NCBI GenBank assembly: GCA_035455745.1
Contig: DATIEP010000025.1
Coordinates: 1-64,000 of the forward strand
DNA from: JADGGM01 sp027307005
GTDB taxonomy: Bacteria > Gemmatimonadota > Gemmatimonadetes > Gemmatimonadales > Gemmatimonadaceae
DNA length: 64,000 bases
Reading direction: 5' to 3'
Below are positions 35,912-45,377 of the stretch, one piece after another. A program made the translations under genes and the position numbers. The first letter of the stretch is position 1; each line of letters starts with the position of its first letter. The notes under the pieces were generated by a model. The model was given only the letters and a program-made list of their open reading frames with translations. It searched no databases and was not told the DNA's origin.

Positions 35912-36514
35912 ATGGGTCTGATCGTCCTGCTGATCGTCGTCGTCGTGCTCGGCTTCTGGTTCGTGGGCGTGTACAACAGTCTGGTGTCGCTCAAGAACCA
36001 GGTGTTCAATGCCTGGAAGCAGATCGACGTGCAGCTCAAGCGCCGTCACGATCTCATTCCGAATCTGGTGGAAACCGTGAAGGGCGCCATGAACTTCGAG
36101 CGGGACACGCTCGAGGCCGTGGTTGTCGCGCGCAACAAGGCGATCGCGGTGCAGGCGCCGGCCGCCGGCGCCGCGCCATCGGCGCAGCAGGTCCAGCAGA
36201 CGGCCGCCGCCGAATCGCAGCTCACCGGTGCGTTAGGCAGACTCTTCGCCGTGGTCGAGGCCTATCCCGATCTCAAGGCGACCGGCAACGTCGCGCAGCT
36301 GCAAGAGGAGCTGACCTCGACCGAGAACAAAATCGCGTTCTCGCGGCAGCTCTACAACGACACGGCCACGCAGTACAACACGAAGCAGCAGCAGTTCCCG
36401 GCCAACCTCGTCGCCGGCTTTGCGAAGGCCGTTCCCGCGGAATTGTGGGAGATCGGCGACGCCGCCGAGCGCGAGAACGTGAAGGTCGATCTCTCCATGA
36501 ACCCGAAGAAGTGA
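35912..36514 (+). CDS. lemA: LemA-family protein
   Basis: 200 aa. N-terminal membrane anchor (IVLLIVVVVLGFWFVGVYN) followed by the all-helical LemA domain: NAWKQIDVQLKRRHDLIPNLVETVKG, EAVVVARNKA, YPDLKATGNVAQLQEELTSTENKIAFSRQLYND, and a C-terminal VDLSM. LemA-HtpX pairs are common, with LemA thought to act with the M48 protease. Its stop overlaps the htpX GTG (GTGA at 36511-36514). Confidence 0.95.
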   Translation: MGLIVLLIVVVVLGFWFVGVYNSLVSLKNQVFNAWKQIDVQLKRRHDLIPNLVETVKGAMNFERDTLEAVVVARNKAIAVQAPAAGAAPSAQQVQQTAAAESQLTGALGRLFAVVEAYPDLKATGNVAQLQEELTSTENKIAFSRQLYNDTATQYNTKQQQFPANLVAGFAKAVPAELWEIGDAAERENVKVDLSMNPKK

Positions 36515-37563
36515 GCGAGAACGGCAATCTTTTTGCCCAACAGGAAGCCAATCGCCGGCGCTCGCGACGGCTGGTGATTGGCTTCATCCTGTTTTTCGCG
36601 TGGTTAGGCTTCGGCGGCGACTTCATTTTCTACGAATACACGAAGGGCGCGGGCCCCGGCGCATACCACCACGTCGTTCCGTTCTTCGGCATCATCCTCA
36701 CGATCATCGCCGCCAGCATGGCCTGGTGGGCGTGGACGACGGGACCCAAGCGCGTCCTGTGGTCCACCGGTGCGCGCGAGCTCACGGATCCCGAGACGCC
36801 GCAGGAAAAGCAGTTGGACAACGTCGTCGAAGAGATGGCCGTGGCGTCCGGGCTGCCGAAGCCCAAGATCTGGATCATCCCCGACGCCGATCCGAACGCG
36901 CTCGCCACGGGCCACGACGCCAACACCTCGAGCGTTGCGGTGACACAGGGGCTCCTCGACCTGTGCTCGCGCGACGAGCTGCAGGCCGTGGTCGCGCACG
37001 AAATGGGGCACATCAAGAACCTCGACGTGCGCTTGATGACGCAGCTGGCGGCGCTGGTGGGCGCGATCACGCTCATCGGCGACGGCGTCGGGCGGATGTT
37101 TTTCTACGGCGGCAATCCGTTAGGCGGAATGGGCGGTGGACGGCGCAGCAGCGGCGGCGATCGGGACGACCGCGGCGGCGGCAGCGGCGTGCTCATCATC
37201 GTGCTGCTCGTGCTCTGGATCGTGAGCTGGATCCTCGCGCCGATTATCATGCGCCTCATGGCGCTCGGCGTGAGCCGCGACCGCGAGTATCTGGCCGACG
37301 CCATGAGCGCGCAGTTCACGCGCAATCCCCTCTCGCTCGCCACGGCGCTGGGAAAAATCGAAGACGCGGACGCACCCACGAAGAGCATCAAGGGTGGCGC
37401 CGCGCAGATGTGCATTGCCGATCCGACTGGTCGCCACCTCAACTCGAAGGAAGGCAAAGTGGCCGAGTTGTTCGGCACGCACCCGCCGATGGCGCTGCGC
37501 ATCGCCCGCCTGAAAGCCATGGGCTACCAGGCGCAGCCCGCGGCGATTCCAGGCTCTCGTTAG
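36511..37563 (+). CDS. htpX: HtpX-like M48 membrane zinc metalloprotease
   Basis: 350 aa. Membrane helices at LVIGFILFFAWLGFGGDFIFY and HVVPFFGIILTIIAASMAWW; zinc motif HEMGH at about residues 163-167; downstream SRDREYLADAMSAQF supplying the third ligand Glu; two more hydrophobic segments around the Gly/Arg/Asp-rich loop at about 205-227 (GGMGGGRRSSGGDRD), then VLIIVLLVLWIVSWILAPIIM. The GTG start overlaps lemA. The stop codon TAG is part of a GTTAGGC word. Membrane protein quality control is the known family role. Confidence 0.95.
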   Translation: MSENGNLFAQQEANRRRSRRLVIGFILFFAWLGFGGDFIFYEYTKGAGPGAYHHVVPFFGIILTIIAASMAWWAWTTGPKRVLWSTGARELTDPETPQEKQLDNVVEEMAVASGLPKPKIWIIPDADPNALATGHDANTSSVAVTQGLLDLCSRDELQAVVAHEMGHIKNLDVRLMTQLAALVGAITLIGDGVGRMFFYGGNPLGGMGGGRRSSGGDRDDRGGGSGVLIIVLLVLWIVSWILAPIIMRLMALGVSRDREYLADAMSAQFTRNPLSLATALGKIEDADAPTKSIKGGAAQMCIADPTGRHLNSKEGKVAELFGTHPPMALRIARLKAMGYQAQPAAIPGSR

Positions 37564-37844
37564 GCAGGTTGCGTTTGGCCGGGTGACTCGTGGTCCGGGC
37601 GTCCCCGGCCGGTCGCAGTGATCATGGCGCCGGCGGGGATCCGCACGTCGTGATGACGCCTGACGGTTCGCACCCGCGGCCGGACTCATTCCGTTCGCAT
37701 CGCAATGGCCGGATCGATCGACACCTGGGGGCGTGCGAGCCGCCACCGACCCCGATCGGCCATTCTTTCGGCGGCTGATCGTGCATGCGCCGTTGGACCT
37801 CGGGTTAGGCGCGCCCCGCCCGCCCAACGATGTGAGCGCCGCGC

Positions 37845-38534
37845 TCAGTGGCGCAGACGGAACGTAAACGTCTGCGCCATGAGCACGCGCACCGCGTGGC
37901 CGTTCACCAACGCCGGCGAGAAACGCGCCGAGGCCAGCGCCCGCCTAACGGACTGCTCGAACAGCGCGCTCGCATTGCCGGCGAACGCGATGCTCGCCGT
38001 CTCGACGCGGCCGGTGGAGTCGATCACGAATCGGGCCGAGACGGTCCCTTCGACGCCGGCATCCCGCAGGATCGAAGGATAGACCGGCGCGGGATTCCCC
38101 GACCGCGGCCCCGCCATCACATCCACCGTGCGGAACACGCCGTCGCCGTCCGGTCCGGGCTGGCCGGACTGCGCACCGGAATCACGGCCCGTACCCCAGT
38201 CCGTCGGCGCGCCCACGAGACTGTCCCACACCGCCGGCGGTGCCGGCACAGGCAACGGCCCAACGTCGATCGGCGTCGATGGCGGTAGAATCGGACCTGA
38301 CGGACTGCCGCCACCGGACGCGCCACCGCCATGGCGGGTTCGGGTGGGATGGACCGGCGCCGGTGGCGGAAGTGGCAGCCGCCGAACGACGTCGACTGTG
38401 GTGCGCACCACGTGCGCCCCGGCCGTCGCATGCCACGCCAACCCGATGACGACTGCGTGGAGCACGACGCTCGCTACCATGCCTCGCGCGTGCCGCTCCC
38501 GCTTCCTCTGAGACTCCATGAGCCCCAAGCGCAT
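37845..38534 (-). CDS. tonB: TonB-family energy transducer-like protein
   Basis: 229 aa. Short cytoplasmic basic N-terminus, one membrane helix (MVASVVLHAVVIGLAWHA), a long Pro/Gly-rich periplasmic linker (about 45-150), and a C-terminal TonB domain (PVYPSILRDAGVEGTVSARFVIDSTGRVE, ...RRALASARFSPALVNGHAVRVLMAQTFTFRL). ATG 38534 with GGAGGG seven bases upstream. No exbB/exbD next to it. It could energise the SusC-type transporter later in the window; that link is inference. Confidence 0.88.
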   Translation of the reverse strand: MRLGLMESQRKRERHARGMVASVVLHAVVIGLAWHATAGAHVVRTTVDVVRRLPLPPPAPVHPTRTRHGGGASGGGSPSGPILPPSTPIDVGPLPVPAPPAVWDSLVGAPTDWGTGRDSGAQSGQPGPDGDGVFRTVDVMAGPRSGNPAPVYPSILRDAGVEGTVSARFVIDSTGRVETASIAFAGNASALFEQSVRRALASARFSPALVNGHAVRVLMAQTFTFRLRH

Positions 38535-38670
38535 CGCCCTACCCTCCGCGAACGAGTCGCTTCGAGGATAGGGCGATTGGATTACGCTGGCCGCGGCGCC
38601 GGCATTAATGATCGGCGAGCGGCAGATTACGAGATGGTGAATCCCGCATGCCTAACGCCTCATGTTCGCC

Positions 38671-39978
38671 TCAGGCGCCGGCCCGCGCGGCCGGCGTGAA
38701 CTGCTCCTCTTCGGTGGAGCCCGAGAGCGCCGCCGTCGACGCCTGTCCGCCCGTCACCGCGAGCAGCACGCGATCGAAGTAGCCGGTGCCCGCCTCGCGC
38801 TGATGCTTCGTGGCCGTGTAGCCGTCGGCCTCGCGGGCGAATTCCTGCTCCTGGATGCGCACATACGCGGGCATTCCTTCGTCGTGGTACGCCCGCGCCA
38901 GATCGAACGTGTGATAGTTGATGAGATGCCAGCCGGCCAGCGTGATGAACTGGAACTTGTAGCCTAACACACCCAGCTCGCGCTGGAAGGTGGCGATCGA
39001 GGTCGCGTCCAGGTTGCGCTGCCAGTTGAAGGACGGCGAGCAGTTGTAGGCGAGCATCTTGCCCGGGTGTTCGGCGTGGATGGCGTCGGCGAACGCGCGC
39101 GCCTCGTCGAGATCCGGCTTGGCGGTCTCGAACCACAGCAGGTCGGCGTACGGCGCATAGGCCAACGCGCGTGCGATGGTCGGTTCCATGCCGCTCCGCA
39201 CCGCGAAGTATCCTTCCGGCGTGCGTTCGCCGGTCGTGAACTCGCGGTCGCGCTCGTCGATGTCGCTCGTGAGCAGCGTAGCGCCCAGGCAGTCGGTCCG
39301 CGCTACGAGAATCGACGGGACGTCGCAGACGTCGGACGCGAGACGCGCCGCGTTCAGGGTGCGGATGAACTGGGCCGTGGGCACGAGGACCTTGCCGCCC
39401 ATGTGCCCGCATTTTTTTTCGGCGGCGAGCTGGTCCTCGAAGTGGACGCCCGCCGCACCGGCTTCGATCATCGCTTTCATGAGCTCGAACGCGTGAATCG
39501 GGCCGCCGAAGCCGGCTTCGGCATCGGCGACGATCGGCGCCATCCAGTAGCGGCCGACGCCGCCTTCGCTCCACTCGACCTGGTCGGCGCGCAGCAGCGC
39601 GTTGTTGAGCCGCCTAACGAGCGCCGGGACGCTGTTCGCCGGGTAGATGCTCTGGTCGGGGTACGTCTGTCCGGCGAGGTTCGCATCGGCGGCGACCTGC
39701 CAGCCGCTCAGGTAGATCGCCTCGAGTCCGGCTTTGACCATCTGCACCGCCTGCGCGCCGGTGAGGGCGCCGAAGGTGTGCACGTAGTCGCGCTCGCGCA
39801 GCAGCGACCACAACCGCTGTGCGCCTAACCGGGCCAGCGAGTACTCGATCCTGACCGACCCGCGCAGGCGGACGACGTCGGCGGCGGCGTAGGTGCGCGC
39901 GATGTCGCGCCAGCGCGGGGCGGTAGCCCACTGGCGGTCCAGCTCGGCGGCCTGGGACACGGCATCGATCGTGCTCAT
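38671..39978 (-). CDS. aceA: Isocitrate lyase
   Basis: First glyoxylate-shunt enzyme: isocitrate to glyoxylate plus succinate; 435 aa. Seen: LSGWQVAADANLAGQTYPDQSIYP, catalytic loop AAEKKCGHMGGKVLVPT with the KKCGH signature, VARTDCLGATLL, LAYNCSPSFNWQRNLD, FQFITLAGWHLINY, and EFAREADGYTATKHQREAGTGYFD. ATG 39978 overlaps the aceB stop (ATGA at 39975-39978), so aceB-aceA is one operon with aceB first. Confidence 0.98.
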   Translation of the reverse strand: MSTIDAVSQAAELDRQWATAPRWRDIARTYAAADVVRLRGSVRIEYSLARLGAQRLWSLLRERDYVHTFGALTGAQAVQMVKAGLEAIYLSGWQVAADANLAGQTYPDQSIYPANSVPALVRRLNNALLRADQVEWSEGGVGRYWMAPIVADAEAGFGGPIHAFELMKAMIEAGAAGVHFEDQLAAEKKCGHMGGKVLVPTAQFIRTLNAARLASDVCDVPSILVARTDCLGATLLTSDIDERDREFTTGERTPEGYFAVRSGMEPTIARALAYAPYADLLWFETAKPDLDEARAFADAIHAEHPGKMLAYNCSPSFNWQRNLDATSIATFQRELGVLGYKFQFITLAGWHLINYHTFDLARAYHDEGMPAYVRIQEQEFAREADGYTATKHQREAGTGYFDRVLLAVTGGQASTAALSGSTEEEQFTPAARAGA

Positions 39979-41600
39979 CGGGTCGCTCCGTGGTCTACGC
40001 CGTCGCCGTCGAGCAGACGGGCGCCCGGCACGGTGAGAAACTCGGCGAAGTCGCTGCCGAGGACGAGATCATCCAGCAACTGCGCCGCGTCGCCTAACCG
40101 GATCATGTCGGGGCGGTCGCGGGTCAGGGCGGCCACTTCGGCGTCGCGCGTGCTGCGGTACCGCTCGGCCGACATCGGCGCTCCATCCTCGAGCGTCACC
40201 TGGTGGCGGATCCACTGCCAGAGCTGCGCGCGGGAAATTTCCGCGGTCGCGGTGTCTTCCATCAAGTTGTTGATGCCCACGGCGCCCGACCCGCGCAGCC
40301 ACGACTCGAGGTACTGCAGGGCCACGCTCACGTTGAGCCGCACGCCGCCCACGGTGACGCTGCCGCCCGGCACGCGCGCATCCAGCAGCGCGGCGGCATC
40401 CTCCGGCACGTCCGCCCGCAGCCGTTCGCGCTGATTGGGCCGCGCGCCTAACACACCATCGAACACGTCGCGCACCACCGGCACGAGATCCGGATGCGCC
40501 ACCCACGAGCCGTCGAAGCCGTCGCCTGCTTCGCGCTGCTTGTCGTCACGAACCTGCGCCAATGCGCGCGCGTTCACGGCTTCATCGCGCCGGCTCGGAA
40601 TGAAGGCCGACATCCCGCCGATGGCGTGCGCTCTCCGCTTGTGGCACGTCTTGACCAGCAGCTGCGAGTACGCCCGCATGAACGGCACCGTCATCGTCAC
40701 CTGCCCGCGGTCCGGCAGCACCATGTTGGCGCGGTTCCGGAATTTCTTGATCATGCTGAAGATGTAATCCCAGCGTCCGGCATTGAGCCCCGATGCGTGC
40801 TCGCGCAGCTCGTACAGAATCTCGTCCATCTCGAACGCGGCGAGAATCGTCTCGATCAGCACGGTCGCCCGGATCGTCCCGCGCGGCACGCCCACCATCT
40901 CCTGCGCCGCGACGAACACGTCGTTCCACAGCCGCGCCTCGCGGTGGCTCTCCATCTTGGGCAGGTAGAAATAGGGCGCCCAGCCGTTGCCGCGCCGCAT
41001 CAGCTCGTGCACGTTCTGGAAGAAGTAGATGCCGAAGTCGAACAGGCTCGCCGACACCGGCCCGCCATCCACGAGCATCCGCGGCTCGACGAGATGCCAT
41101 CCGCGCGGCCGCACGAGCAGCGTCGCGACCGTCTCGTTGAGCCGGTACCGGCGGCCGTCCGGACTGTCGAAGGTCAACGTCCCGCGCACGGCTTCCATCA
41201 GGTTCGCCTGCCCAACGGCAACGTTAGGCCACGTGGGCGACAGCGAATCCTCGAAGTCCGCCATGAACACCTTCGCGCCCGAATTCAGCGCGTTGATCAT
41301 CATCTTTCGTTCGACCGGTCCCGTGATCTCGACGCGCCGGTCGAGCAACGGCGCCGGCGCGTCCGCGACGCGCCAGCTTCCGGAGCGGACCTCGGCCGTC
41401 TCGGCCAGGAAACCCGGCTGCTCACCCTTGTCCAGCGCCGCCTGACGCTCGGCGCGTCGCGCGAGCAGCGTCTCCCGGACTGGATTGAACCGCCGATGCA
41501 GCCGCGCCACGAACTGCAGCGCGTCCGCCGTGAGAGCGCTCGCCGCCTCGGGCGGTACCTCTTCCGTCAGCTCGATCCCTTCCAATGTGCTCAGTGCCAT
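39975..41600 (-). CDS. aceB: Malate synthase A
   Basis: Condenses glyoxylate with acetyl-CoA to malate; 541 aa, the size of the A form rather than the ~720-aa G form. Seen: VFMADFEDSLSPTWPNVAVGQ, RPRGWHLVEPRMLVDG, YFYLPKMESHREARLWNDVF, RATVLIETILAAFEMDEILYELR and SGLNAGRWDYIFSMIKKFR, SWVAHPDLVPVVRDVF. ATG 41600 (MALSTLEGIE) is preceded by GAGGGG only one base away, an unusually tight site. The longer frame to 41768 has no protein-like sequence. Confidence 0.97.
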   Translation of the reverse strand: MALSTLEGIELTEEVPPEAASALTADALQFVARLHRRFNPVRETLLARRAERQAALDKGEQPGFLAETAEVRSGSWRVADAPAPLLDRRVEITGPVERKMMINALNSGAKVFMADFEDSLSPTWPNVAVGQANLMEAVRGTLTFDSPDGRRYRLNETVATLLVRPRGWHLVEPRMLVDGGPVSASLFDFGIYFFQNVHELMRRGNGWAPYFYLPKMESHREARLWNDVFVAAQEMVGVPRGTIRATVLIETILAAFEMDEILYELREHASGLNAGRWDYIFSMIKKFRNRANMVLPDRGQVTMTVPFMRAYSQLLVKTCHKRRAHAIGGMSAFIPSRRDEAVNARALAQVRDDKQREAGDGFDGSWVAHPDLVPVVRDVFDGVLGARPNQRERLRADVPEDAAALLDARVPGGSVTVGGVRLNVSVALQYLESWLRGSGAVGINNLMEDTATAEISRAQLWQWIRHQVTLEDGAPMSAERYRSTRDAEVAALTRDRPDMIRLGDAAQLLDDLVLGSDFAEFLTVPGARLLDGDGVDHGATR

Positions 41601-41935
41601 ACCCCTCGATCCGTGCTCGTGACGTGAAAGCCGCAAGAATTCCTCTGCTCGCAACCAAGCGCCGGGCGCTCCTGGCACCCGAATCCAGTGTGCCGCCGCG
41701 GCCTCGGATGTCCCCCTCCGATCGGCCAGGCCAAACTGGCCGGAATGGGGTGCAAGACACGTGCTCACCTCGACTTGGCGTCATCCTACGCGGTCGACGG
41801 TGAAACGCGTCGCAGCCGGACGCCGACGCTCGGTCACAAAGTTCTCGTTGCGCGGCAAAAGCGTCGCCACACGTAGCTTTACACTGAACTGTACTACCAC
41901 ATAATTGCATTGGGCACCGCCACCGCCGGAGAGAC
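41601..41935 (+). other. Divergent intergenic region between aceB and the response-regulator gene
   Basis: 335 bases with no credible gene; frames crossing it are shadows. It should carry the aceB-aceA promoter (minus) and the two-component promoter (plus). The last 60 bases are AT-richer than their surroundings (around tttacactgaactgtac), as expected for a plus-strand promoter, but I could not assign -35/-10 boxes with confidence. CGGAGAG lies just before ATG 41936. Confidence 0.6.
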
Positions 41936-42631
41936 ATGCGCGACGACACAGTTCTGGTGATCGACGACGAGCCGCAAATTCGCCGCGTCGTGAGCAACGC
42001 CCTGCAATCGGAGGTCACCCGTGTGCTCGAGGCGGCCACCGGAAGCCAGGGCATCGATCTGGCCAGCACCGAGCGCCCGTCGCTCATCGTGCTCGATCTC
42101 GGACTGCCCGATCGCGCGGGGCTCGACGTGTGCAAGGAGCTGCGCAAGTGGTCCACCGCGCCCATCGTCGTGCTCTCGGCCCGCCACTCGGACCAGGAGA
42201 AGGCGCTTCTGTTAGACACGGGCGCCGACGACTACATCACGAAACCGTTCAGCACGATCGAGTTCACGGCGCGCATTCGCGCGAACTTGCGTCGGGCGCA
42301 GGCGGCACAGCTGGCGGCACAGGTGCAACCGATGTCGATCGGCGATCTCCTGGTCGACCTCAACGCACGCACGCTTCGCCGCGGTGAGGCGTCGATCCAC
42401 CTCACGCCGATCGAGTGGGAGCTCTTGCGCACGTTTGTGACGCAGGCCGGCCGCACGCTGACGCATCAGCAGCTCTTCAACGCCGTCTGGGGGCGGGCCT
42501 TCGGCGACCCGCAGCAGTACCTGCGCGTGCACGTGGCAAATCTCCGCCGCAAGATCGAGCAGGATGCCGTGCGTCCACAGTTGATCGTGACCGAGCCGGG
42601 CGTCGGCTATCGATTCGAGATGCCCCGCTGA
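41936..42631 (+). CDS. OmpR/KdpE-family response regulator
   Basis: 231 aa. Receiver: VLVIDDEPQIRRVV, phospho-acceptor Asp54 in LIVLDLGLPDRAG, APIVVLSARHSDQEKALLLDTGADDYITKPFS. C-terminal winged helix (LTPIEWELLRTFVTQAGRTL, HQQLFNAVWG, LRVHVANLRRKIE, ...IVTEPGVGYRF). The sequence is KdpE-like. Paired with the histidine kinase that starts three bases after its stop. Confidence 0.94.
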   Translation: MRDDTVLVIDDEPQIRRVVSNALQSEVTRVLEAATGSQGIDLASTERPSLIVLDLGLPDRAGLDVCKELRKWSTAPIVVLSARHSDQEKALLLDTGADDYITKPFSTIEFTARIRANLRRAQAAQLAAQVQPMSIGDLLVDLNARTLRRGEASIHLTPIEWELLRTFVTQAGRTLTHQQLFNAVWGRAFGDPQQYLRVHVANLRRKIEQDAVRPQLIVTEPGVGYRFEMPR

Positions 42632-42633
42632 CC

Positions 42634-44217
42634 GTGCGACTGTCCGGCCGCTGGGTGCCGCCCTGGCTGTTCTGGACGCTGGTGCTGGCAGCCATCACCG
42701 GCGGCATGCTGTTGCTGCGCGACAATCTCGACCAGGCCCACGTCGCCCTCATTTATCTGATGGTTGTGTTAGGCGCGAGCGCGAGCGCGGGCCGCGGGGT
42801 GGGCATCGGCCTCGCCTGCGCCGGGTTCGCACTGATCGACTTCTTCTTCCAGCCGCCCTACGAGACGCTGACCATCGACAAGCGCCCGGACTGGCTGGTT
42901 CTCATCGCGTTTCTCGCCACCGCCGCCGTGGCGACCCAGCTGCTGGCGCGCGCGCGCGCCGAAGCGGAGGGTGCGCGCCGCCGCGCCGAGGAGATCGACC
43001 GGCTGTCGTTGTTAGGCGCTGAGACCCTCAGCGTCGGGCGCGCCGACGAAGCGTTAGGCGCAATCGCGCACGTGATCCGCGATACCATCGGCGTGGCCGT
43101 GTGCGAGATCTTCGTGCGCGGCACCGCGCGCGACAATGAGGTCCGCGTGACGGGCGCCGCCGAGTCGGACCCGGGCGACGCGTCGAGCGCGTCGCGCGAG
43201 CTCGTCTCCTGGGTGGCGGCCAACGGCCGCGTGGCCGCCGAGCGCGAAGACGGGTCGCTGTTCCGCGCCACGCGGCCGCCGAACGAGAACGTCCCCTTCG
43301 ATCTCGCGCTCGGCAACGCGCGCGCGCTGCTGGTTCCCCTCATCGTGCACGGGCGCACGGTGGGCGTGCTCCGCCTCGCGCACACGCACGCCCTCGCGCT
43401 CGATCCGCCGCAGCGCCGCTTCCTCGCCGCCCTCTCGTACTACGCTGCGTTAGGCATCGAGCGCGTTCGCCTCGTCGCCGAAGCCGAGCACGCCGAGGCG
43501 CTCCGCGAGGCGGACCAGCTCAAGGACGCCCTCCTCGCCTCTGTGTCGCACGACCTGCGCACGCCGCTCACCACCATCAAGGCGCTCGCGCACGACATCG
43601 CCTTCACCGGCGACGAACGCGCCGCCGTCATCGAGCAACAAGCCGACCGCCTCAACCGCATGGTAGCCGACCTGCTCGAGCTCTCTCGCCTCAACGCCGG
43701 CGCGCTCCCGGTGAGGCGCGAGCTCAACGCCGCCGAAGACCTCGTGGGCGTGGCGATCCAGCAAGTATCCGGCGCGCTGAATGGACGCGAAGTGCGCGCA
43801 TCGATCGAGTGGTCGGAGCCCGTCCTCGTGGGCCAGTTCGATTTCGTGCACTCGCTCCGGATTCTCGTGAACCTCATCGAGAACGCGCTCAAGTACTCGC
43901 CGGCCGACACGCCGATCGACATCGAAGTGCGGCGCATCGATGGGATGCTGCACATCACGGTCGCCGACCGCGGCCCGGGCATCACCGGCGCCGAGCGCGA
44001 GAGAATCTTCGACCCGTTTTATCGGCTCATTCCCGGCGTGTCGCCGGATGACGGCGCGGGCGCCGGGTTAGGCCTGGCCATCGCGCGGCGTCTGGCCGCG
44101 GCGCAGGGCGGCAACGTGACGTACGCCGATCGCGCCGGCGGCGGGAGTCTCTTCACGCTCGAGCTGCCGGCCTCCTCGCTCGAGGAGGCCGCGGCCGTCG
44201 AACGCGTGCACGACTAA
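42634..44217 (+). CDS. KdpD-type sensor histidine kinase lacking the KdpD N-terminal domain
   Basis: 527 aa. Three to four membrane helices in a DUF4118-type region (PWLFWTLVLAAITGGMLLL, VALIYLMVVLGASASAGRG, VGIGLACAGFALIDFFFQPP, DWLVLIAFLATAAVATQLL). A GAF-like domain spans about 125-275. HisKA has His306 in ASVSHDLRTPLTTIKALAHD. HATPase has NLIENALKYSP, DRGPGITGAERERIFDPFYR and GLGLAIARR. The ~370-residue N-terminal KdpD/UspA part of true KdpD is missing, and no kdpFABC operon is in view. GTG 42634. Its stop is tail-to-tail with the next gene, sharing ctaa. Confidence 0.93.
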   Translation: MRLSGRWVPPWLFWTLVLAAITGGMLLLRDNLDQAHVALIYLMVVLGASASAGRGVGIGLACAGFALIDFFFQPPYETLTIDKRPDWLVLIAFLATAAVATQLLARARAEAEGARRRAEEIDRLSLLGAETLSVGRADEALGAIAHVIRDTIGVAVCEIFVRGTARDNEVRVTGAAESDPGDASSASRELVSWVAANGRVAAEREDGSLFRATRPPNENVPFDLALGNARALLVPLIVHGRTVGVLRLAHTHALALDPPQRRFLAALSYYAALGIERVRLVAEAEHAEALREADQLKDALLASVSHDLRTPLTTIKALAHDIAFTGDERAAVIEQQADRLNRMVADLLELSRLNAGALPVRRELNAAEDLVGVAIQQVSGALNGREVRASIEWSEPVLVGQFDFVHSLRILVNLIENALKYSPADTPIDIEVRRIDGMLHITVADRGPGITGAERERIFDPFYRLIPGVSPDDGAGAGLGLAIARRLAAAQGGNVTYADRAGGGSLFTLELPASSLEEAAAVERVHD

Positions 44218-45077
44218 CGGTCGAGGGTTCCGGCGCGCTCGAGCAGCACCACACCCGAAATCATGCGCTGCGCTTCGCGCCGCTCGGCGCTCGAAATCCG
44301 GCCCATGAAGCGCCACAGCCACGCCAGCTTCATCTCGCGGCGCAGCCGATGCGCCTCCTCGAGACTCGAGCGAAACTCGACCATGCGCCATCCGTGCGGC
44401 CGGAAGAACTTGGGCCCGTTCTCGGGAAAGAAGTGCATGCGCGAGCCGCCCGCATCCAGCGTCTTGCCCCAGGCGCGGTCCATGTATTTCTTGAGCCACG
44501 GGCTGGCGATGTCGATCAACCACTCGTGAAACGACGGCTGCGCGTGGAGATCGTCGGCGAGCGCGCCCACCTGCTCGGGCTGCAGATAGATGAGCAATCC
44601 CTCGGTCACGATCAGCGCGCGCCGGGCATCGCCGCCTAACCGTGCGAACAGCGCGTGCCGTGCGTCCACGTCGATGAGATCGGTGGCGACCGCGTCGTAC
44701 ACACACTTCGGCTGGACGCCGGCCAGCGTTTCCTGCTTGTAGGCGAGGATGTCGGGCAAGTCGACGTCCGTCCACCGCAGCGCCGGCGGCAGCGCGAGTC
44801 GAAACGGCCGCGTGTCCAGGCCGGCCGCGAGATTGATGACGTGATCCACGCCATCGCGCACGAGACGCATGATGATCTCGTCGAACACGGCGGTTCGAAC
44901 GATCATCGCCCACGCGCTCTGCTGGCCGCGCGGGATCGTCCGGACGATCGTCTCGCCGTGCGTCCCCGCCAAGCGGCGGGCCCACGGATCCACGAACAGC
45001 GCGTCTCTGCGCTCGCTCTCCATGGCGCGATAAAACGCCACCCAGCGAGCGGTGTCGGAGATGTGGCGGATTGGCAT
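44214..45077 (-). CDS. SAM-dependent methyltransferase of the PPM1/LCMT (O-methyltransferase) family
   Basis: 287 aa. Seen: ISDTARWVAFYRAMESER, LFVDPWARRLAG, the family SAM motif VINLAAGLDTRPFRL, RWTDVDLPDILAYKQE, and ALIVTEGLLIYLQPEQVGAL. This family is broad in bacteria and often annotated as putative leucine carboxyl or polyketide O-methyltransferase; substrate unknown. It lies 60 bases downstream of infA and converges on the kinase gene with a shared stop quartet. Confidence 0.88.
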   Translation of the reverse strand: MPIRHISDTARWVAFYRAMESERRDALFVDPWARRLAGTHGETIVRTIPRGQQSAWAMIVRTAVFDEIIMRLVRDGVDHVINLAAGLDTRPFRLALPPALRWTDVDLPDILAYKQETLAGVQPKCVYDAVATDLIDVDARHALFARLGGDARRALIVTEGLLIYLQPEQVGALADDLHAQPSFHEWLIDIASPWLKKYMDRAWGKTLDAGGSRMHFFPENGPKFFRPHGWRMVEFRSSLEEAHRLRREMKLAWLWRFMGRISSAERREAQRMISGVVLLERAGTLDR

Positions 45078-45137
45078 GGTTCAGCGAAGCCGCGTTCCGA
45101 GGCGGAGCGCTTCCCTCAGGGGATCAGGAAGCGCCCC

Positions 45138-45359
45138 TCAGTTCTTGTGCCGGAAGATGATGCGTCCTCGCGTCAAATCGTACGGCGAGACTTCGATCCG
45201 AACGCGATCGCCGGCCAGGACGCGAATCCGGAAGCGCCGCATGTTGCCGCCCAGCGTGGTCAACACCGTGTGGGTCTCGTTCACCGCGACGCGAAAGGTC
45301 GCGTTAGGCAGCACTTCAGTGACCGTGCCCTCGAGCTCGATGGCGTCCTGCTTCGACAC
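45138..45359 (-). CDS. infA: Translation initiation factor IF-1
   Basis: 73 aa, single OB fold (S1-like): DAIELEGTVTEVLPNATFRV, HTVLTTLGGNMRRFRIRVLAGDRV, EVSPYDLTRGRIIFRHK. Occupies the ribosomal A site with IF-2/IF-3. Found here beside rpsU rather than in the spc ribosomal operon, so a second copy elsewhere in the genome is possible. Confidence 0.96.
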   Translation of the reverse strand: MSKQDAIELEGTVTEVLPNATFRVAVNETHTVLTTLGGNMRRFRIRVLAGDRVRIEVSPYDLTRGRIIFRHKN

Positions 45360-45377
45360 AAACGCTCCGGCGACGAA

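Noticed and set aside
41422..42219. 265-codon minus-strand frame across the aceB/response-regulator gap
   Set aside because: Crosses two recognised genes and the divergent promoter region; no protein-like features.
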